A DNA stretch of 45,712 bases from JAALLB01 sp964502215. GTDB lineage: Bacteria; Pseudomonadota; Alphaproteobacteria; Rhizobiales; Rhizobiaceae. Made by a program: the position numbers and the translations under genes. The DNA is taken from the NCBI GenBank assembly GCA_964502215.1, contig CAZCUN010000023.1:1-45712 (forward strand), read 5' to 3'. The notes beneath the pieces were generated by a model, which worked only from the letters and a program-made list of their open reading frames with translations, did not search any database and had not been told where the DNA came from. Positions 25,554-34,036 of this stretch are shown here, piece by piece. Positions within the stretch are counted from its first letter, which is position 1. Every line of letters begins with the position of its first letter.

Positions 25554-26369
25554 TCACCAAGGTAAAACTTCATCGAGCCTTGGCCCAAGCCTCAGCGGTT
25601 TAATTGAAATTGCCAAACCTGTCTTATCATCAATCTCAATCCCAACACCCGAAAGCGTGGCTTCGCCTGTTGCGGGTTCAAAGCGGTTTTTATTGACCTT
25701 ATTGATAAACCGATTAATCGGCTCTTCTTTTTCTATACCCAACGACGAATCGTAATCACCGCACATGCCTGCATCAGACATATAAGCAGTGCCGCCATTT
25801 AAAATCTGATAATCAGCAGTTGGCACATGCGTATGCGTTCCAATGACGGCAGAGACCTTGCCATCAACAAAATGCGCAAAACATTGTTTTTCGGAAGTTG
25901 CTTCTGCGTGAAAGTCGATGAAAATAGCATCAACTGCGCCACCAAGTTCTGCGCCTTCCAAATGCTTTTCAACACAGGCAAATGGACAATCTAAATCAGG
26001 GTGCATAAAGACGCGACCCATGATGTTCATCACCATAATCCGCGCGCCATTTTTTGCTTCATAAACAAAAGCGCCCCGCCCTGGCGTTCCAGATGGAAAG
26101 TTTGCAGGTCGCAAGAAACGGTCTTCACGATCGGCAAAGACAAGCGCTTCCTTTTGATCCCAAACATGGTTTCCCGTGCTTACAACATCAGCGCCCGCAT
26201 CCAGCGTTTCATTATAGATTTTCTCAGTAATGCCAAAGCCATTGGCAGAGTTTTCACCGTTGACGATAACAAAATCTGTTTTCTGATTTTCAACAAGACC
26301 TGGCAATTTTTCATAAACCGCTTCACGCCCTACCTTGCCAACCATATCGCCCAGAAATAAAAGTCTCAT
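25554..26369 (-). CDS. YmdB-type metallophosphoesterase (TIGR00282)
   Basis: Phosphodiesterase family whose Bacillus member hydrolyses 2',3'-cyclic nucleotides. The methionine of MRLLFLGDMVGKVGREA is the true start; the reading from 26399 overlaps fau without support. Metal motifs are complete: FLGDMVG, VNGENSANG, STGNHVWDQKE, IDFHAEATSEK and VIGTHTHVPTADYQI. The length is 271 aa. It begins 1 bp after the fau stop, a conserved alphaproteobacterial pairing. Confidence 0.93.
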   Translation of the reverse strand: MRLLFLGDMVGKVGREAVYEKLPGLVENQKTDFVIVNGENSANGFGITEKIYNETLDAGADVVSTGNHVWDQKEALVFADREDRFLRPANFPSGTPGRGAFVYEAKNGARIMVMNIMGRVFMHPDLDCPFACVEKHLEGAELGGAVDAIFIDFHAEATSEKQCFAHFVDGKVSAVIGTHTHVPTADYQILNGGTAYMSDAGMCGDYDSSLGIEKEEPINRFINKVNKNRFEPATGEATLSGVGIEIDDKTGLAISIKPLRLGPRLDEVLPW

Positions 26370-26370
26370 A

Positions 26371-26952
26371 TTATTCACCTTTTGCTGGAGTGTAACCACT
26401 CTCAGTCAACATTGCATCTAAAGGTTGGTCATGAGGTTCAACGGGCACACGCTCATGATGTTGGCAATCAAACGCCATGCCAATTAATCGCGGTTTAATG
26501 CCTTTATCAACAATCTTGGCAATCGCTCGATCATAATGCCCTGCCCCATAACCAATGCGCCCTCCATGATGGTCAAAAACAGAAAGCGGCATGATAAGGA
26601 GCGAAGGGTCAAGCACTTCAGCATCTTCATTTGGCCCTCGCGTACCAAAGCCTGTATCAATCAGCTCAGCACCACGAACCAACTCACGAAAAACGATCGT
26701 CGTCTTATCCATCACAACTGGCAAACAAAGCCTTGCACCAAGCTTGCGAAATTCATCCATCAGTGGACGCGGATCAATTTCAGAACGAATTGGGAAGAAA
26801 CCAGAAATAACCGTACCAGCTTCAAACTCAATCTGCTCAACCCCATGCGCTGTAGCATCCAATGCTTTTTCAATACGCACGTCAGCAGGAATCGCATCGC
26901 GGCGCTTAAGTGAAGCAGTGCGAAGTTCAGCTTTTAATTCTTGAGAGTTCAT
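26371..26952 (-). CDS. fau: 5-formyltetrahydrofolate cyclo-ligase
   Basis: Converts 5-formyl-THF to 5,10-methenyl-THF with ATP. The N-terminal basic helix LRTASLKRRDAI, the central LCLPVVMDKTTIVFREL and the C-terminal nucleotide site GGRIGYGAGHYDRAIA are intact in 193 aa. Linkage to 6S RNA and zapA upstream is conserved across proteobacteria; in E. coli the fau homolog ygfA is co-transcribed with 6S RNA. Confidence 0.95.
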   Translation of the reverse strand: MNSQELKAELRTASLKRRDAIPADVRIEKALDATAHGVEQIEFEAGTVISGFFPIRSEIDPRPLMDEFRKLGARLCLPVVMDKTTIVFRELVRGAELIDTGFGTRGPNEDAEVLDPSLLIMPLSVFDHHGGRIGYGAGHYDRAIAKIVDKGIKPRLIGMAFDCQHHERVPVEPHDQPLDAMLTESGYTPAKGE

Positions 26953-26972
26953 ATCTTGGTGTCATCTAAAAG

Positions 26973-27013
26973 AAATTCCAGCAAAAGTGGAAACCGGTTT
27001 TGCGTCCGGAATT
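26973..27013. repeat. Nested palindromic intergenic repeat (Rhizobiales type)
   Basis: An outer stem AAATTCC / GGAATTT encloses an inner stem GCAAAA / TTTTGC around GTGGAAACCGG. The core AAAGTGGAAACCGGTTTT is, from memory, a very common intergenic palindrome in Rhizobiales genomes. It lies between the 6S RNA and fau. Only one copy is seen in this window. Confidence 0.55.
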
Positions 27014-27037
27014 TCGGACAACTAAATATGTAGCGCA

Positions 27038-27195
27038 CCACCACGGCCGGTAGACAGTAGACAATCCGGGAAACCTACTAAGTAGGTGGGCGCCGTATGA
27101 AAAGACCCACGAGCCTAATCAGGAACAGCTCCCTAAGGAATGCGTAAGGCCCCAGGAATAAGTATGTCTTATCGAACCAGGCAGGAACGCTCATT
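27038..27195 (-). ncRNA. ssrS: 6S RNA
   Basis: Regulatory RNA that mimics an open promoter and sequesters housekeeping RNA polymerase. The evidence is position (zapA, this RNA, fau, all on the minus strand) and sequence: on the minus strand TTATTCCTGGGGCCTTACGC and the complementary 3' part around GCGCCCACCTACTTAGTAGG can form the long, bulged rod typical of alphaproteobacterial 6S RNA. A TATATAA element sits just upstream at about 27198-27204. The exact 5' and 3' ends are estimated to about 10 nt. Confidence 0.85.
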
Positions 27196-27238
27196 GTTAT
27201 ATAAGTGTCAGCCATCCAAATGTCATCAAGTAATTCAG

Positions 27239-27604
27239 TCAGCCTACAGGGCGCGATAATTTCAAGCTCAACTTATCAATTTGTTTTGCAGCATTTTTAA
27301 TGCTTTTAGCAAGATCATCATCGCCAGCCTGCTTTTCACGAGAGTTAATCGCTTTGCTCTCTTTGACCTGCACCAGCTCGGCTTCAAGTTTCTTTATTTT
27401 CTCAGAAAGTTCATCAATTTTATCAGTTACCATGACACCTGCCATAACAGTCAGACGTTGATCACCGATTTCCCCAAAAGAACCCTTTAACTGATTAACG
27501 TGGCCATCAAATTTTTCGGCCAAGGCTATTAAATGATTTTCCTGGCCTTCATCACAAGCCATACGATAGTTTTTGCCGTTAATTACTACATTTACACTAG
27601 GCAA
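27239..27604 (-). CDS. zapA: Cell division protein ZapA
   Basis: ZapA bundles FtsZ filaments at midcell. The N-terminal domain reads VVINGKNYRMACDEGQENHLIALAEKFDGHVNQLK, then GDQRLTVMAGVMVTDKIDEL leads into a coiled coil (EKIKKLEAELVQVKESKA). The length is 121 aa. It is 11 bp downstream of the DUF4164 gene and upstream of the 6S RNA. Confidence 0.94.
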   Translation of the reverse strand: MPSVNVVINGKNYRMACDEGQENHLIALAEKFDGHVNQLKGSFGEIGDQRLTVMAGVMVTDKIDELSEKIKKLEAELVQVKESKAINSREKQAGDDDLAKSIKNAAKQIDKLSLKLSRPVG

Positions 27605-27615
27605 GTCATCAACTC

Positions 27616-27897
27616 CTAAACCTGCTTATGGTCAACAACACCACGGATAGATTCCATAGCATCAACAAGTCTACGAGATACTTCTTTATTGACATGTTCT
27701 AATTGTTGCGCACGTTCTTGAGCTGAGTCTAACGATTCAGCTAATCTAGCGCGATCTGACCCCATACGCTGAACTTCCGCCTCAGCATCACCAAGCGCAG
27801 ATTCGCGCTCAACCCTTGCATCAACGACTTTTTCAAGCTTTTGCAGAGCCAAATTCAGCTGTGAGAATGCATCAGAAAGCGGATTACTATCAGGCAT
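27616..27897 (-). CDS. DUF4164 family coiled-coil protein
   Basis: 93-aa cytoplasmic protein, almost entirely predicted coiled coil (LNLALQKLEKVVDARVERESALGDAEAEVQRMGSDRARLAESLD). It is the usual upstream neighbour of zapA in Rhizobiales, so a role with the Z-ring is plausible but unproven. It heads the minus-strand zapA-6S-fau-ymdB cluster, diverging from tkt. Confidence 0.88.
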   Translation of the reverse strand: MPDSNPLSDAFSQLNLALQKLEKVVDARVERESALGDAEAEVQRMGSDRARLAESLDSAQERAQQLEHVNKEVSRRLVDAMESIRGVVDHKQV

Positions 27898-28273
27898 TGT
27901 TACTCAAGAACCCTTTACACATAGATGCAAGAAATATTTGATCCGATTCTTGCTATGTTAAATTACCACCCAATAAGCGCTAAAATAGTCGAATCACGGC
28001 CTTCACAAGCACTTATTCCATTATTAGTAGGCAATACATGAAGTAAACGTCAATCACAGAATAGGGTTACCCCCAAGCCGTGAGATCATATTTTGATACA
28101 ATTCATAACAATTCATAGCAATTGCATTAGATTGCCCCCAAGATGGATGGTTAGCTCCATTGACTCTTTTGATGCAAATGATAAGTGTTCGCCCGAGCTA
28201 GGTAACACCAGTTCTTATGGTTTAGATAGGGCACTGAATTACCATTCCTGACATTCTCATCCTGCGAGATAGC
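27898..28273. promoter_or_regulatory. Divergent promoter region DUF4164/tkt with phased decamers
   Basis: 376 bp without a gene. Around 28099-28128 three near-identical 10-bp units (CAATTCATAA, CAATTCATAG, CAATTGCATT) follow each other in helical phase, which could be a regulator or bending site. A TTGACT at 28160-28165 with TAAGTG 16 bp later is a weak promoter candidate for tkt. No RNA gene is evident. Confidence 0.4.
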
Positions 28274-30271
28274 ATGAACAAGAAGAATTCTTCAAATGAC
28301 ATGGCAAACGCCATTCGATTCCTTTCTGTAGATGCAGTACAGGCCGCAAATTCAGGCCACCCCGGCCTACCAATGGGCGCTGCTGATATTGTAACGGTAC
28401 TTTTTACAAAATATATGAACTTTGATGCAAAGCATCCAAATTGGCCAGACCGAGATCGCTTTGTGCTTTCAGCAGGACACGGCTCAATGTTGCTTTATTC
28501 ATTGCTCTATCTATTAGGTTACGAAGACATTGATATCAAACAAATCAAAAACTTCCGCCAATTGGGTTCAAAAACAGCAGGCCACCCAGAGTATGGTCAT
28601 GCAGCAGGAATTGAAACGACAACAGGCCCGTTAGGGCAAGGCATTGGCAATGCGGTAGGCATGGCCATTGCAGAACGTAAAATGAATGCGGACTTTGGTG
28701 ATGATCTGACAAACCACTACACTTATTGTTTGGCTGGTGATGGTTGCTTAATGGAAGGCATTAGCCAAGAAGCGATTACGCTTGCAGGCCACATGAAGCT
28801 TAATAAGCTTATTGTTTTTTGGGACAATAACTCGATTTCAATCGATGGCCCAATCTCAATGACAGATTCAACAGATCAAATTGCTCGTTTTAAAGCATCT
28901 GGCTGGAACACAATTCATATTGATGGCCATAACCATGATGAAATTGGCGAGGCGATCGAGAAAGCTCACAAGAGCGACAAGCCAACAATGATTTCATGTA
29001 AAACCACAATTGGTTTTGGATCTCCTAATGTATCAGGCAAGTCAAAAGCACATGGCGCGCCACTAGGGGATGAAGAAATTGCCCTAACGCGTGAAGCACT
29101 TGGTTGGGAAGCAAAACCTTTCAAGGTTCCCTCTGAGATACTTGATGATTGGCGTATTGCAGGGCTTAAATCTGGTAAAGAGCACAAAGAATGGGAAAAA
29201 CGCTTCGAAGGTGTTGAAGCAGAGATCAAAGGTGAGTTTGAACGCCGTATGCGCGGTGACATTTCTTCAGACCTTGGTGAGGCAATTCTTTCGATGAAGA
29301 AGCAACTTGCCAAAGATCAGCCTAAAATGGCTACACGCCAATCTTCTCAGGCTGTTCTTGAGGTCATCAATGGCGTTGTTCCAGAGACAGTTGGGGGTTC
29401 AGCTGACTTAACAGGTTCAAACAATACGAAAACAAGTCAGACTGAAATTTTATCAGCAGCAGATTATTCTGGCCGCTTCATCCATTACGGCATCCGCGAA
29501 CATGGCATGGCAGCAGCAATGAACGGCATTGCACTTCATGGTGGTCTTGTTCCTTACTCTGGTGGCTTTTTAATCTTTTCAGATTATTGCCGTCCATCCA
29601 TTCGCCTTGCAGCATTAATGGGCATTCGTGCTATTCATGTTCTAACGCACGACTCTATTGGTTTGGGTGAAGACGGCCCAACCCACCAACCTGTGGAGCA
29701 TATGGCGGCACTTCGTGCGATACCTAATCTATATGTATTCCGCCCAGCTGATACGTGTGAGACAGCAGAATGTTGGCAAATTGCTATGGAAGCAAAAACA
29801 ACACCAAGCGCAATTGCATTAACACGCCAAGGTCTTCCAACTGTTAGAACAGAATTTACTGAAGATAATCTTTGTTCAAAAGGTGCTTACGAATTATCAC
29901 CTGCATCTAACGATGCAAGCGTGACAATCTTTGCATCAGGTTCAGAAGTTGAAATTGCACTTAACGCACAAGCCAAACTCGAAGATACTGGCATTCCAAC
30001 ACGCGTTATATCAGTGCCATGTTTTGAGCTTTTTGAAATGCAGTCACAAGACTACAAACAATCAATCATAGGCGATGCCCCTGTCAAAATTGCAATCGAA
30101 GCTGCAATCAAACAAGGCTGGGAGCGTTTTATTGGTTGCGATGGTGTCTTTATCGGCATGGATGGGTTTGGCGCATCAGCACCAGCGGCTCAATTATTTG
30201 AGCATTTCGGCATTACCGTAGATGCAGTCGTAGAAGCTGCAAATACAAAACTTGAAAACGCTGAAGGTTAA
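28274..30271 (+). CDS. tkt: Transketolase
   Basis: Thiamine-diphosphate enzyme of the pentose phosphate (and, where present, Calvin) pathway. Motifs: AANSGHPGLPMGAADI, LAGDGCLMEGISQEAITLAGH with the TPP/metal signature and DNNSISIDG, then FILIFSDYCRPSIRLAALMG-type pyrimidine domain and HDSIGLGEDGPTHQPVEH. The length of 665 aa is normal. gap follows 27 bp later and is probably co-transcribed. Confidence 0.97.
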   Translation: MNKKNSSNDMANAIRFLSVDAVQAANSGHPGLPMGAADIVTVLFTKYMNFDAKHPNWPDRDRFVLSAGHGSMLLYSLLYLLGYEDIDIKQIKNFRQLGSKTAGHPEYGHAAGIETTTGPLGQGIGNAVGMAIAERKMNADFGDDLTNHYTYCLAGDGCLMEGISQEAITLAGHMKLNKLIVFWDNNSISIDGPISMTDSTDQIARFKASGWNTIHIDGHNHDEIGEAIEKAHKSDKPTMISCKTTIGFGSPNVSGKSKAHGAPLGDEEIALTREALGWEAKPFKVPSEILDDWRIAGLKSGKEHKEWEKRFEGVEAEIKGEFERRMRGDISSDLGEAILSMKKQLAKDQPKMATRQSSQAVLEVINGVVPETVGGSADLTGSNNTKTSQTEILSAADYSGRFIHYGIREHGMAAAMNGIALHGGLVPYSGGFLIFSDYCRPSIRLAALMGIRAIHVLTHDSIGLGEDGPTHQPVEHMAALRAIPNLYVFRPADTCETAECWQIAMEAKTTPSAIALTRQGLPTVRTEFTEDNLCSKGAYELSPASNDASVTIFASGSEVEIALNAQAKLEDTGIPTRVISVPCFELFEMQSQDYKQSIIGDAPVKIAIEAAIKQGWERFIGCDGVFIGMDGFGASAPAAQLFEHFGITVDAVVEAANTKLENAEG

Positions 30272-30298
30272 ATCAGCGTATAACTTGGAGAAAACAAC

Positions 30299-31300
30299 AT
30301 GACTATAAAAGTCGGTATTAACGGATTTGGCCGCATCGGTCGCAATGTACTTCGCGCTATCATGGAATCTGGTCGCACAGACATTCAGGTCGTCGCAATC
30401 AACGACCTTGGCCCAGTAGAAACAAACGCACACCTGATGCGCTACGATTCAGTTCATGGCAAATTTCCAGGCACTGTAAAAGTTGATGGCGATACAATGG
30501 ATGTAGGCCAAGGCCCAATCCGCGTAACAGCTATTCGTGACCCAAAAGAACTTCCTTGGTCAGATGTTGATATCGCCATGGAATGTACTGGTTTCTTCGC
30601 AAACAAAGATGGCGCAAGCCAGCATTTGGAAAATGGTTCAAAACGCGTATTGATTTCTGCCCCTGGTGGTTCAGATATTCCAACAATCGTTTACGGTGTT
30701 AATGAAGGCTCGCTAACAAGCGATGATCTTGTGGTCTCAAACGCTTCTTGTACAACAAACTGTATCACGCCAGTTGCCTATATCATGAACAAAGCTTTTG
30801 GCATTGAAAAAGGCTATATGACAACAATTCACTCCTATACAGGTGATCAACCAACTCTAGATACGATGCACAAAGACCTGTATCGTGGTCGTGCGGCTGC
30901 AATGTCTATGATCCCAACATCAACAGGTGCTGCAAAGGCTGTTGGCCTTGTGCTTCCTGAGCTTCTTGGCAAACTTGATGGTTCATCAATCCGCGTACCA
31001 ACACCAAATGTATCAGTTGTTGATTTTAAATTCGTTCCTAAGAAAAACGTAACCGTTGAAGAAGTAAACGCTGCCATCAAAGCAGCGTCTGAAGGCGAAC
31101 TTAAAGGTATTTTGGATTACGTAACCGAACCATTGGTTTCAATGGATTTCAACCACGACCCACATTCATCTAGCTTCTGTGAAGATCAAACAACAGTTAT
31201 TGAAGGTAATCTTGTACGTATCCTAACTTGGTACGACAACGAATGGGGCTTCTCAAACCGCATGTCTGATACGGCTGTGGCAATGGGCAAGCTTATCTAA
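30299..31300 (+). CDS. gap: Type I glyceraldehyde-3-phosphate dehydrogenase
   Basis: Central glycolytic/gluconeogenic enzyme. Rossmann motif GINGFGRIGRNVLRA at the start, catalytic cysteine in SNASCTTNCITP near residue 152, the following TTIHSYTGDQPTLD and the C-terminal WYDNEWGFSNRM. The length is 333 aa. A GGAG ribosome site precedes it. The tkt-gap-pgk-fba order is common in alphaproteobacteria. Confidence 0.97.
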   Translation: MTIKVGINGFGRIGRNVLRAIMESGRTDIQVVAINDLGPVETNAHLMRYDSVHGKFPGTVKVDGDTMDVGQGPIRVTAIRDPKELPWSDVDIAMECTGFFANKDGASQHLENGSKRVLISAPGGSDIPTIVYGVNEGSLTSDDLVVSNASCTTNCITPVAYIMNKAFGIEKGYMTTIHSYTGDQPTLDTMHKDLYRGRAAAMSMIPTSTGAAKAVGLVLPELLGKLDGSSIRVPTPNVSVVDFKFVPKKNVTVEEVNAAIKAASEGELKGILDYVTEPLVSMDFNHDPHSSSFCEDQTTVIEGNLVRILTWYDNEWGFSNRMSDTAVAMGKLI

Positions 31301-31305
31301 TCAAG

Positions 31306-31497
31306 ATGGACACCATCACACCCTTTCTGGCCGTCGCGTTGATTATCATCGCGGCGGCCTTTTTGCTTTCATGGATGTTACGCAAAACTATTCGCCGCGA
31401 AAAGCACATCGAAAAACTGCATGAGCGCCAAGATGATGAATTAGGCTCAGGTGTTGGAACGGGTATTGGTATTGATAAAGTGGATGGAGATTATTAA
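31306..31497 (+). CDS. Small single-span membrane protein
   Basis: 63-aa protein with one transmembrane helix at about residues 6-27 (FLAVALIIIAAAFLLSWML), then a basic/acidic cytoplasmic segment and a Gly-rich tail. It starts 5 bp after gap and its TAA overlaps the ATG of the DUF1272 gene (TAATG), so it appears to be a genuine coupled gene. Function unknown. Confidence 0.65.
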   Translation: MDTITPFLAVALIIIAAAFLLSWMLRKTIRREKHIEKLHERQDDELGSGVGTGIGIDKVDGDY

Positions 31498-31808
31498 TGC
31501 CATTAGAACTACGCCCCAATTGTGAATGTTGCGACAAAGACCTTCCCAATGGCCATCCGGAAGCAATGATATGCTCTTATGAATGTACGTTCTGCATGCC
31601 CTGTGTCGAAGATGTTTTAGGCAATGTGTGCCCAAATTGCGGGGGTGGCTTTGTACCTCGCCCAACGCGTCCGAAAACTGAGAGACGAGCTGGCACAAGC
31701 ATTACGCATCAACCAGCAAGCGACAAACGCCGCTACACTAAATATTCAAAAGATGAACTTATTGAATTTGCCAGTAAGACAAAACATATTACACCTAGTG
31801 AGCGCTAA
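31497..31808 (+). CDS. DUF1272 zinc-ribbon-like protein
   Basis: 103-aa protein of the DUF1272 family. The N-terminal half has many cysteines in CxxC-like pairs (CECCDKDL, ICSYECTFCMPC, VCPNCGGGFVPRP), fitting one or two zinc sites. The family is small and uncharacterised. The longer basic C-terminal tail (residues about 65-103) is poorly conserved. It converges on the lipoprotein gene, 12 bp away. Confidence 0.88.
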   Translation: MPLELRPNCECCDKDLPNGHPEAMICSYECTFCMPCVEDVLGNVCPNCGGGFVPRPTRPKTERRAGTSITHQPASDKRRYTKYSKDELIEFASKTKHITPSER

Positions 31809-31820
31809 AATAAATAAACT

Positions 31821-32570
31821 TCAGCAAACAACGCATTTGATAACGTCAGGCTCACCATTATTCGATGAAGCTTGAATAACAGGTGCTTCAGGCACATTAA
31901 CAACCTTTGGGGCAGGCTGGGGACTAGGTGCTGAAGCAACAGGTGTTTCAACCAAAGGCACTTCTTTTTTGACAGGCTTTGGTGCAGATCTTTGTGTAGG
32001 CCTTGCTGGGGTTTTTAAATCCTTAGCAAAAACATCTTTCGTATTGAAAAAACTTTGTACATTCTGAGGCACATTTTTCATGCCATATAATCTCGCAAAA
32101 CTATTTTTCATAGAAAGACGGATCATATTCTTATCTGCATTCTGCTTTGCTTGTGCCGTTGTAAGTGCACCTGTTGAAACATGAAAATATGTAACCGGCA
32201 AACTTCTAAAAACCTCACCCGACGCTTCTTCACGCAAGGTCATAGTATATTTGATATAAGTACGGTCACCTGAAGAAGCTGTTGCTTTTGGATCGCGGTA
32301 ATTAACTTCCCTTACTTCAATCTCTAGGGGGTAATTTTCATTCGCTGAAGCCATATTTTTATTGTAGAGCTTCACTGTATTTCTACTCGCATTTCGCATC
32401 AAGCTACGAATTTGTCTAGAGTTCTCAATACCATCAGACATGTTTACAAAAACATCCGAAATTACGAAATTAGCAGGTGCGAAGCTCTTACCTGTATCTA
32501 AGCTGCTCTTGCTGGCACAACTGGCAACAAGAGTGAGCGCTACTGCGAATATAGATATATTTCGAATCAT
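31821..32570 (-). CDS. Putative lipoprotein
   Basis: Unrecognised 249-aa envelope protein. I start it at MIRNISIFAVALTLVASCASK, which gives a good lipobox LVASC with the lipidated cysteine at residue 18; the longer reading from 32621 is unsupported. The middle resembles small lipoproteins with a beta-rich domain (YPLEIEVREVNY, YIKYTMTLREEASGEVFRSLPVTYF), followed by a Pro-rich tail and an ending with two cysteines (KCVVC). It interrupts the gap-pgk order on the opposite strand. A perfect CtrA-type box lies about 45 bp upstream. Confidence 0.75.
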   Translation of the reverse strand: MIRNISIFAVALTLVASCASKSSLDTGKSFAPANFVISDVFVNMSDGIENSRQIRSLMRNASRNTVKLYNKNMASANENYPLEIEVREVNYRDPKATASSGDRTYIKYTMTLREEASGEVFRSLPVTYFHVSTGALTTAQAKQNADKNMIRLSMKNSFARLYGMKNVPQNVQSFFNTKDVFAKDLKTPARPTQRSAPKPVKKEVPLVETPVASAPSPQPAPKVVNVPEAPVIQASSNNGEPDVIKCVVC

Positions 32571-32613
32571 GTTCTGGCCCCTATAAAGTTCTTTTAGTTT
32601 AGAAAATTTATGG

Positions 32614-32628
32614 TTAACCAAACGTTAA
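32614..32628. promoter_or_regulatory. Perfect CtrA-type box between lipoprotein gene and pgk
   Basis: TTAA-N7-TTAA with CCAAACG in the middle matches the full CtrA consensus and contains the common TTAACC half. It is 44-58 bp upstream of the lipoprotein ATG and 83-97 bp upstream of pgk. The distance fits a promoter for the lipoprotein gene best. Confidence 0.6.
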
Positions 32629-32710
32629 GTTCTTACCTAATGACTTGAGAAGACTGTGGCTTCTGTTATGAAACGTTCAACAATTTACTTTTGAACAAGA
32701 AAGCCCATTC

Positions 32711-33904
32711 ATGACCAGTTTTAAAACCCTTGATGATGTAGATGTTTCTGGCAAACGCGTGATGGTTCGTGTTGACCTAAATGTGCCAATGGCGGATGGG
32801 GCGGTAACCGATGCAACCCGTATTTTGCGCATCCTGCCAACCATTGGAGAAATTTCTGAAAAAGGCGGCAAGGTTATTCTACTTGCGCACTTTGGCCGCC
32901 CTAATGGCAAAGTAAACCCTGAGATGTCACTTGCACCTGTGGTCTCCACTCTATCAGATATGATTGGAAAGCCTGTATCTTTCTCAACCGATTGCATTGG
33001 CTCAATGGCTCAAGCAGCAATTTCTACTATGCATGATGGCGATGTGACTTTGCTAGAAAACACACGCTTCCATGCAGGCGAAGAGAAAAACGATGATGGC
33101 TTTGCGGCATCACTTGCAGAAAATGGTGATCTTTTTGTATCAGACGCATTTTCCGCAAGCCACCGCGCACACGCATCCACCGTCGGCATTGCTCACCACA
33201 TGGAAGCCGTTGCTGGACGCACAATGCAAGCAGAACTAGAAGCTCTTGAAGCAGGTCTTGGCGACCCAGAGCGCCCAGTTATTGCAATCGTCGGCGGCGC
33301 AAAAGTTTCAACCAAACTTGATCTTCTTGGCAACCTAGTTGGTAAAGTTGATCGCTTGGTTATTGGTGGGGGTATGGCAAACACATTCTTAGCAGCTCAA
33401 GGCGTCGACGTTGGCAAATCTCTTTGCGAACATGATCTAGGTAATACAGCACGTGATATCTTGGCAAAAGCTGAACAAGAAAATTGCGAAATCATCCTGC
33501 CTGAAGATGTGGTCGTTGCAGGAGAGTTTGCAGCTAATGCGCCAAATCAAAACATAGCCGCTACACAATGCCCAGCAGATAAAATGATTCTTGATGCAGG
33601 GCAAATGACTGTGGCTTACATTATTGGAAAAATCGAAACTTCAAAAACACTCATCTGGAATGGTCCACTAGGTGCGTTTGAAATTGAACCTTTTGACATT
33701 GCAACAGTACAAGTTGCAAAAGCTGCTGCTAAACAAACTAGAGAAGGGAAGCTTGTTTCCGTTGGCGGAGGTGGTGATACAGTTGCAGCGCTTAACCACG
33801 CTGACGCCTCAAAAGATTTCACTTATGTATCAACAGCTGGTGGTGCCTTCCTAGAATGGATGGAAGGCAAAGACTTGCCAGGCGTTAGTGTCTTAAAATC
33901 TTAG
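32711..33904 (+). CDS. pgk: Phosphoglycerate kinase
   Basis: Transfers phosphate between 1,3-bisphosphoglycerate and ADP. Signature KRVMVRVDLNVPM near the start, LLAHFGRPNGK, NTRFHAGEEKND, the nucleotide-domain IVGGAKVSTKLDLL and the C-terminal SVGGGGDTVAAL. The length is 397 aa. fba follows 132 bp later on the same strand, with an inverted repeat in the gap. Confidence 0.97.
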   Translation: MTSFKTLDDVDVSGKRVMVRVDLNVPMADGAVTDATRILRILPTIGEISEKGGKVILLAHFGRPNGKVNPEMSLAPVVSTLSDMIGKPVSFSTDCIGSMAQAAISTMHDGDVTLLENTRFHAGEEKNDDGFAASLAENGDLFVSDAFSASHRAHASTVGIAHHMEAVAGRTMQAELEALEAGLGDPERPVIAIVGGAKVSTKLDLLGNLVGKVDRLVIGGGMANTFLAAQGVDVGKSLCEHDLGNTARDILAKAEQENCEIILPEDVVVAGEFAANAPNQNIAATQCPADKMILDAGQMTVAYIIGKIETSKTLIWNGPLGAFEIEPFDIATVQVAKAAAKQTREGKLVSVGGGGDTVAALNHADASKDFTYVSTAGGAFLEWMEGKDLPGVSVLKS

Positions 33905-33974
33905 AATAGTCATTGATAATTCAGTTACGATATTCGGCAAAAAACCGTTGCACAGTTTTATCGGCCAATTGATT

Positions 33975-34006
33975 ATTTGACCCATAGTCAGTAGAGTGCG
34001 TCAAAT
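33975..34006. promoter_or_regulatory. Inverted repeat upstream of fba
   Basis: ATTTGAC and GTCAAAT, perfect over 7 bp with an 18-nt spacer, end 30 bp before the fba ATG. It could be a regulator operator or an mRNA leader hairpin that controls fba separately from pgk. Confidence 0.45.
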
Positions 34007-34036
34007 TTTAGAATAAATTACCCCAGAGGAAAAATC

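Noticed and set aside
26536..26944. Plus-strand frames opposite fau
   Set aside because: They lie antisense to a well-conserved enzyme, have no ribosome site and show no family resemblance.
27898..28273. Possible tRNA or RNA gene upstream of tkt
   Set aside because: I found no cloverleaf, CCA end or terminator; only short repeats.
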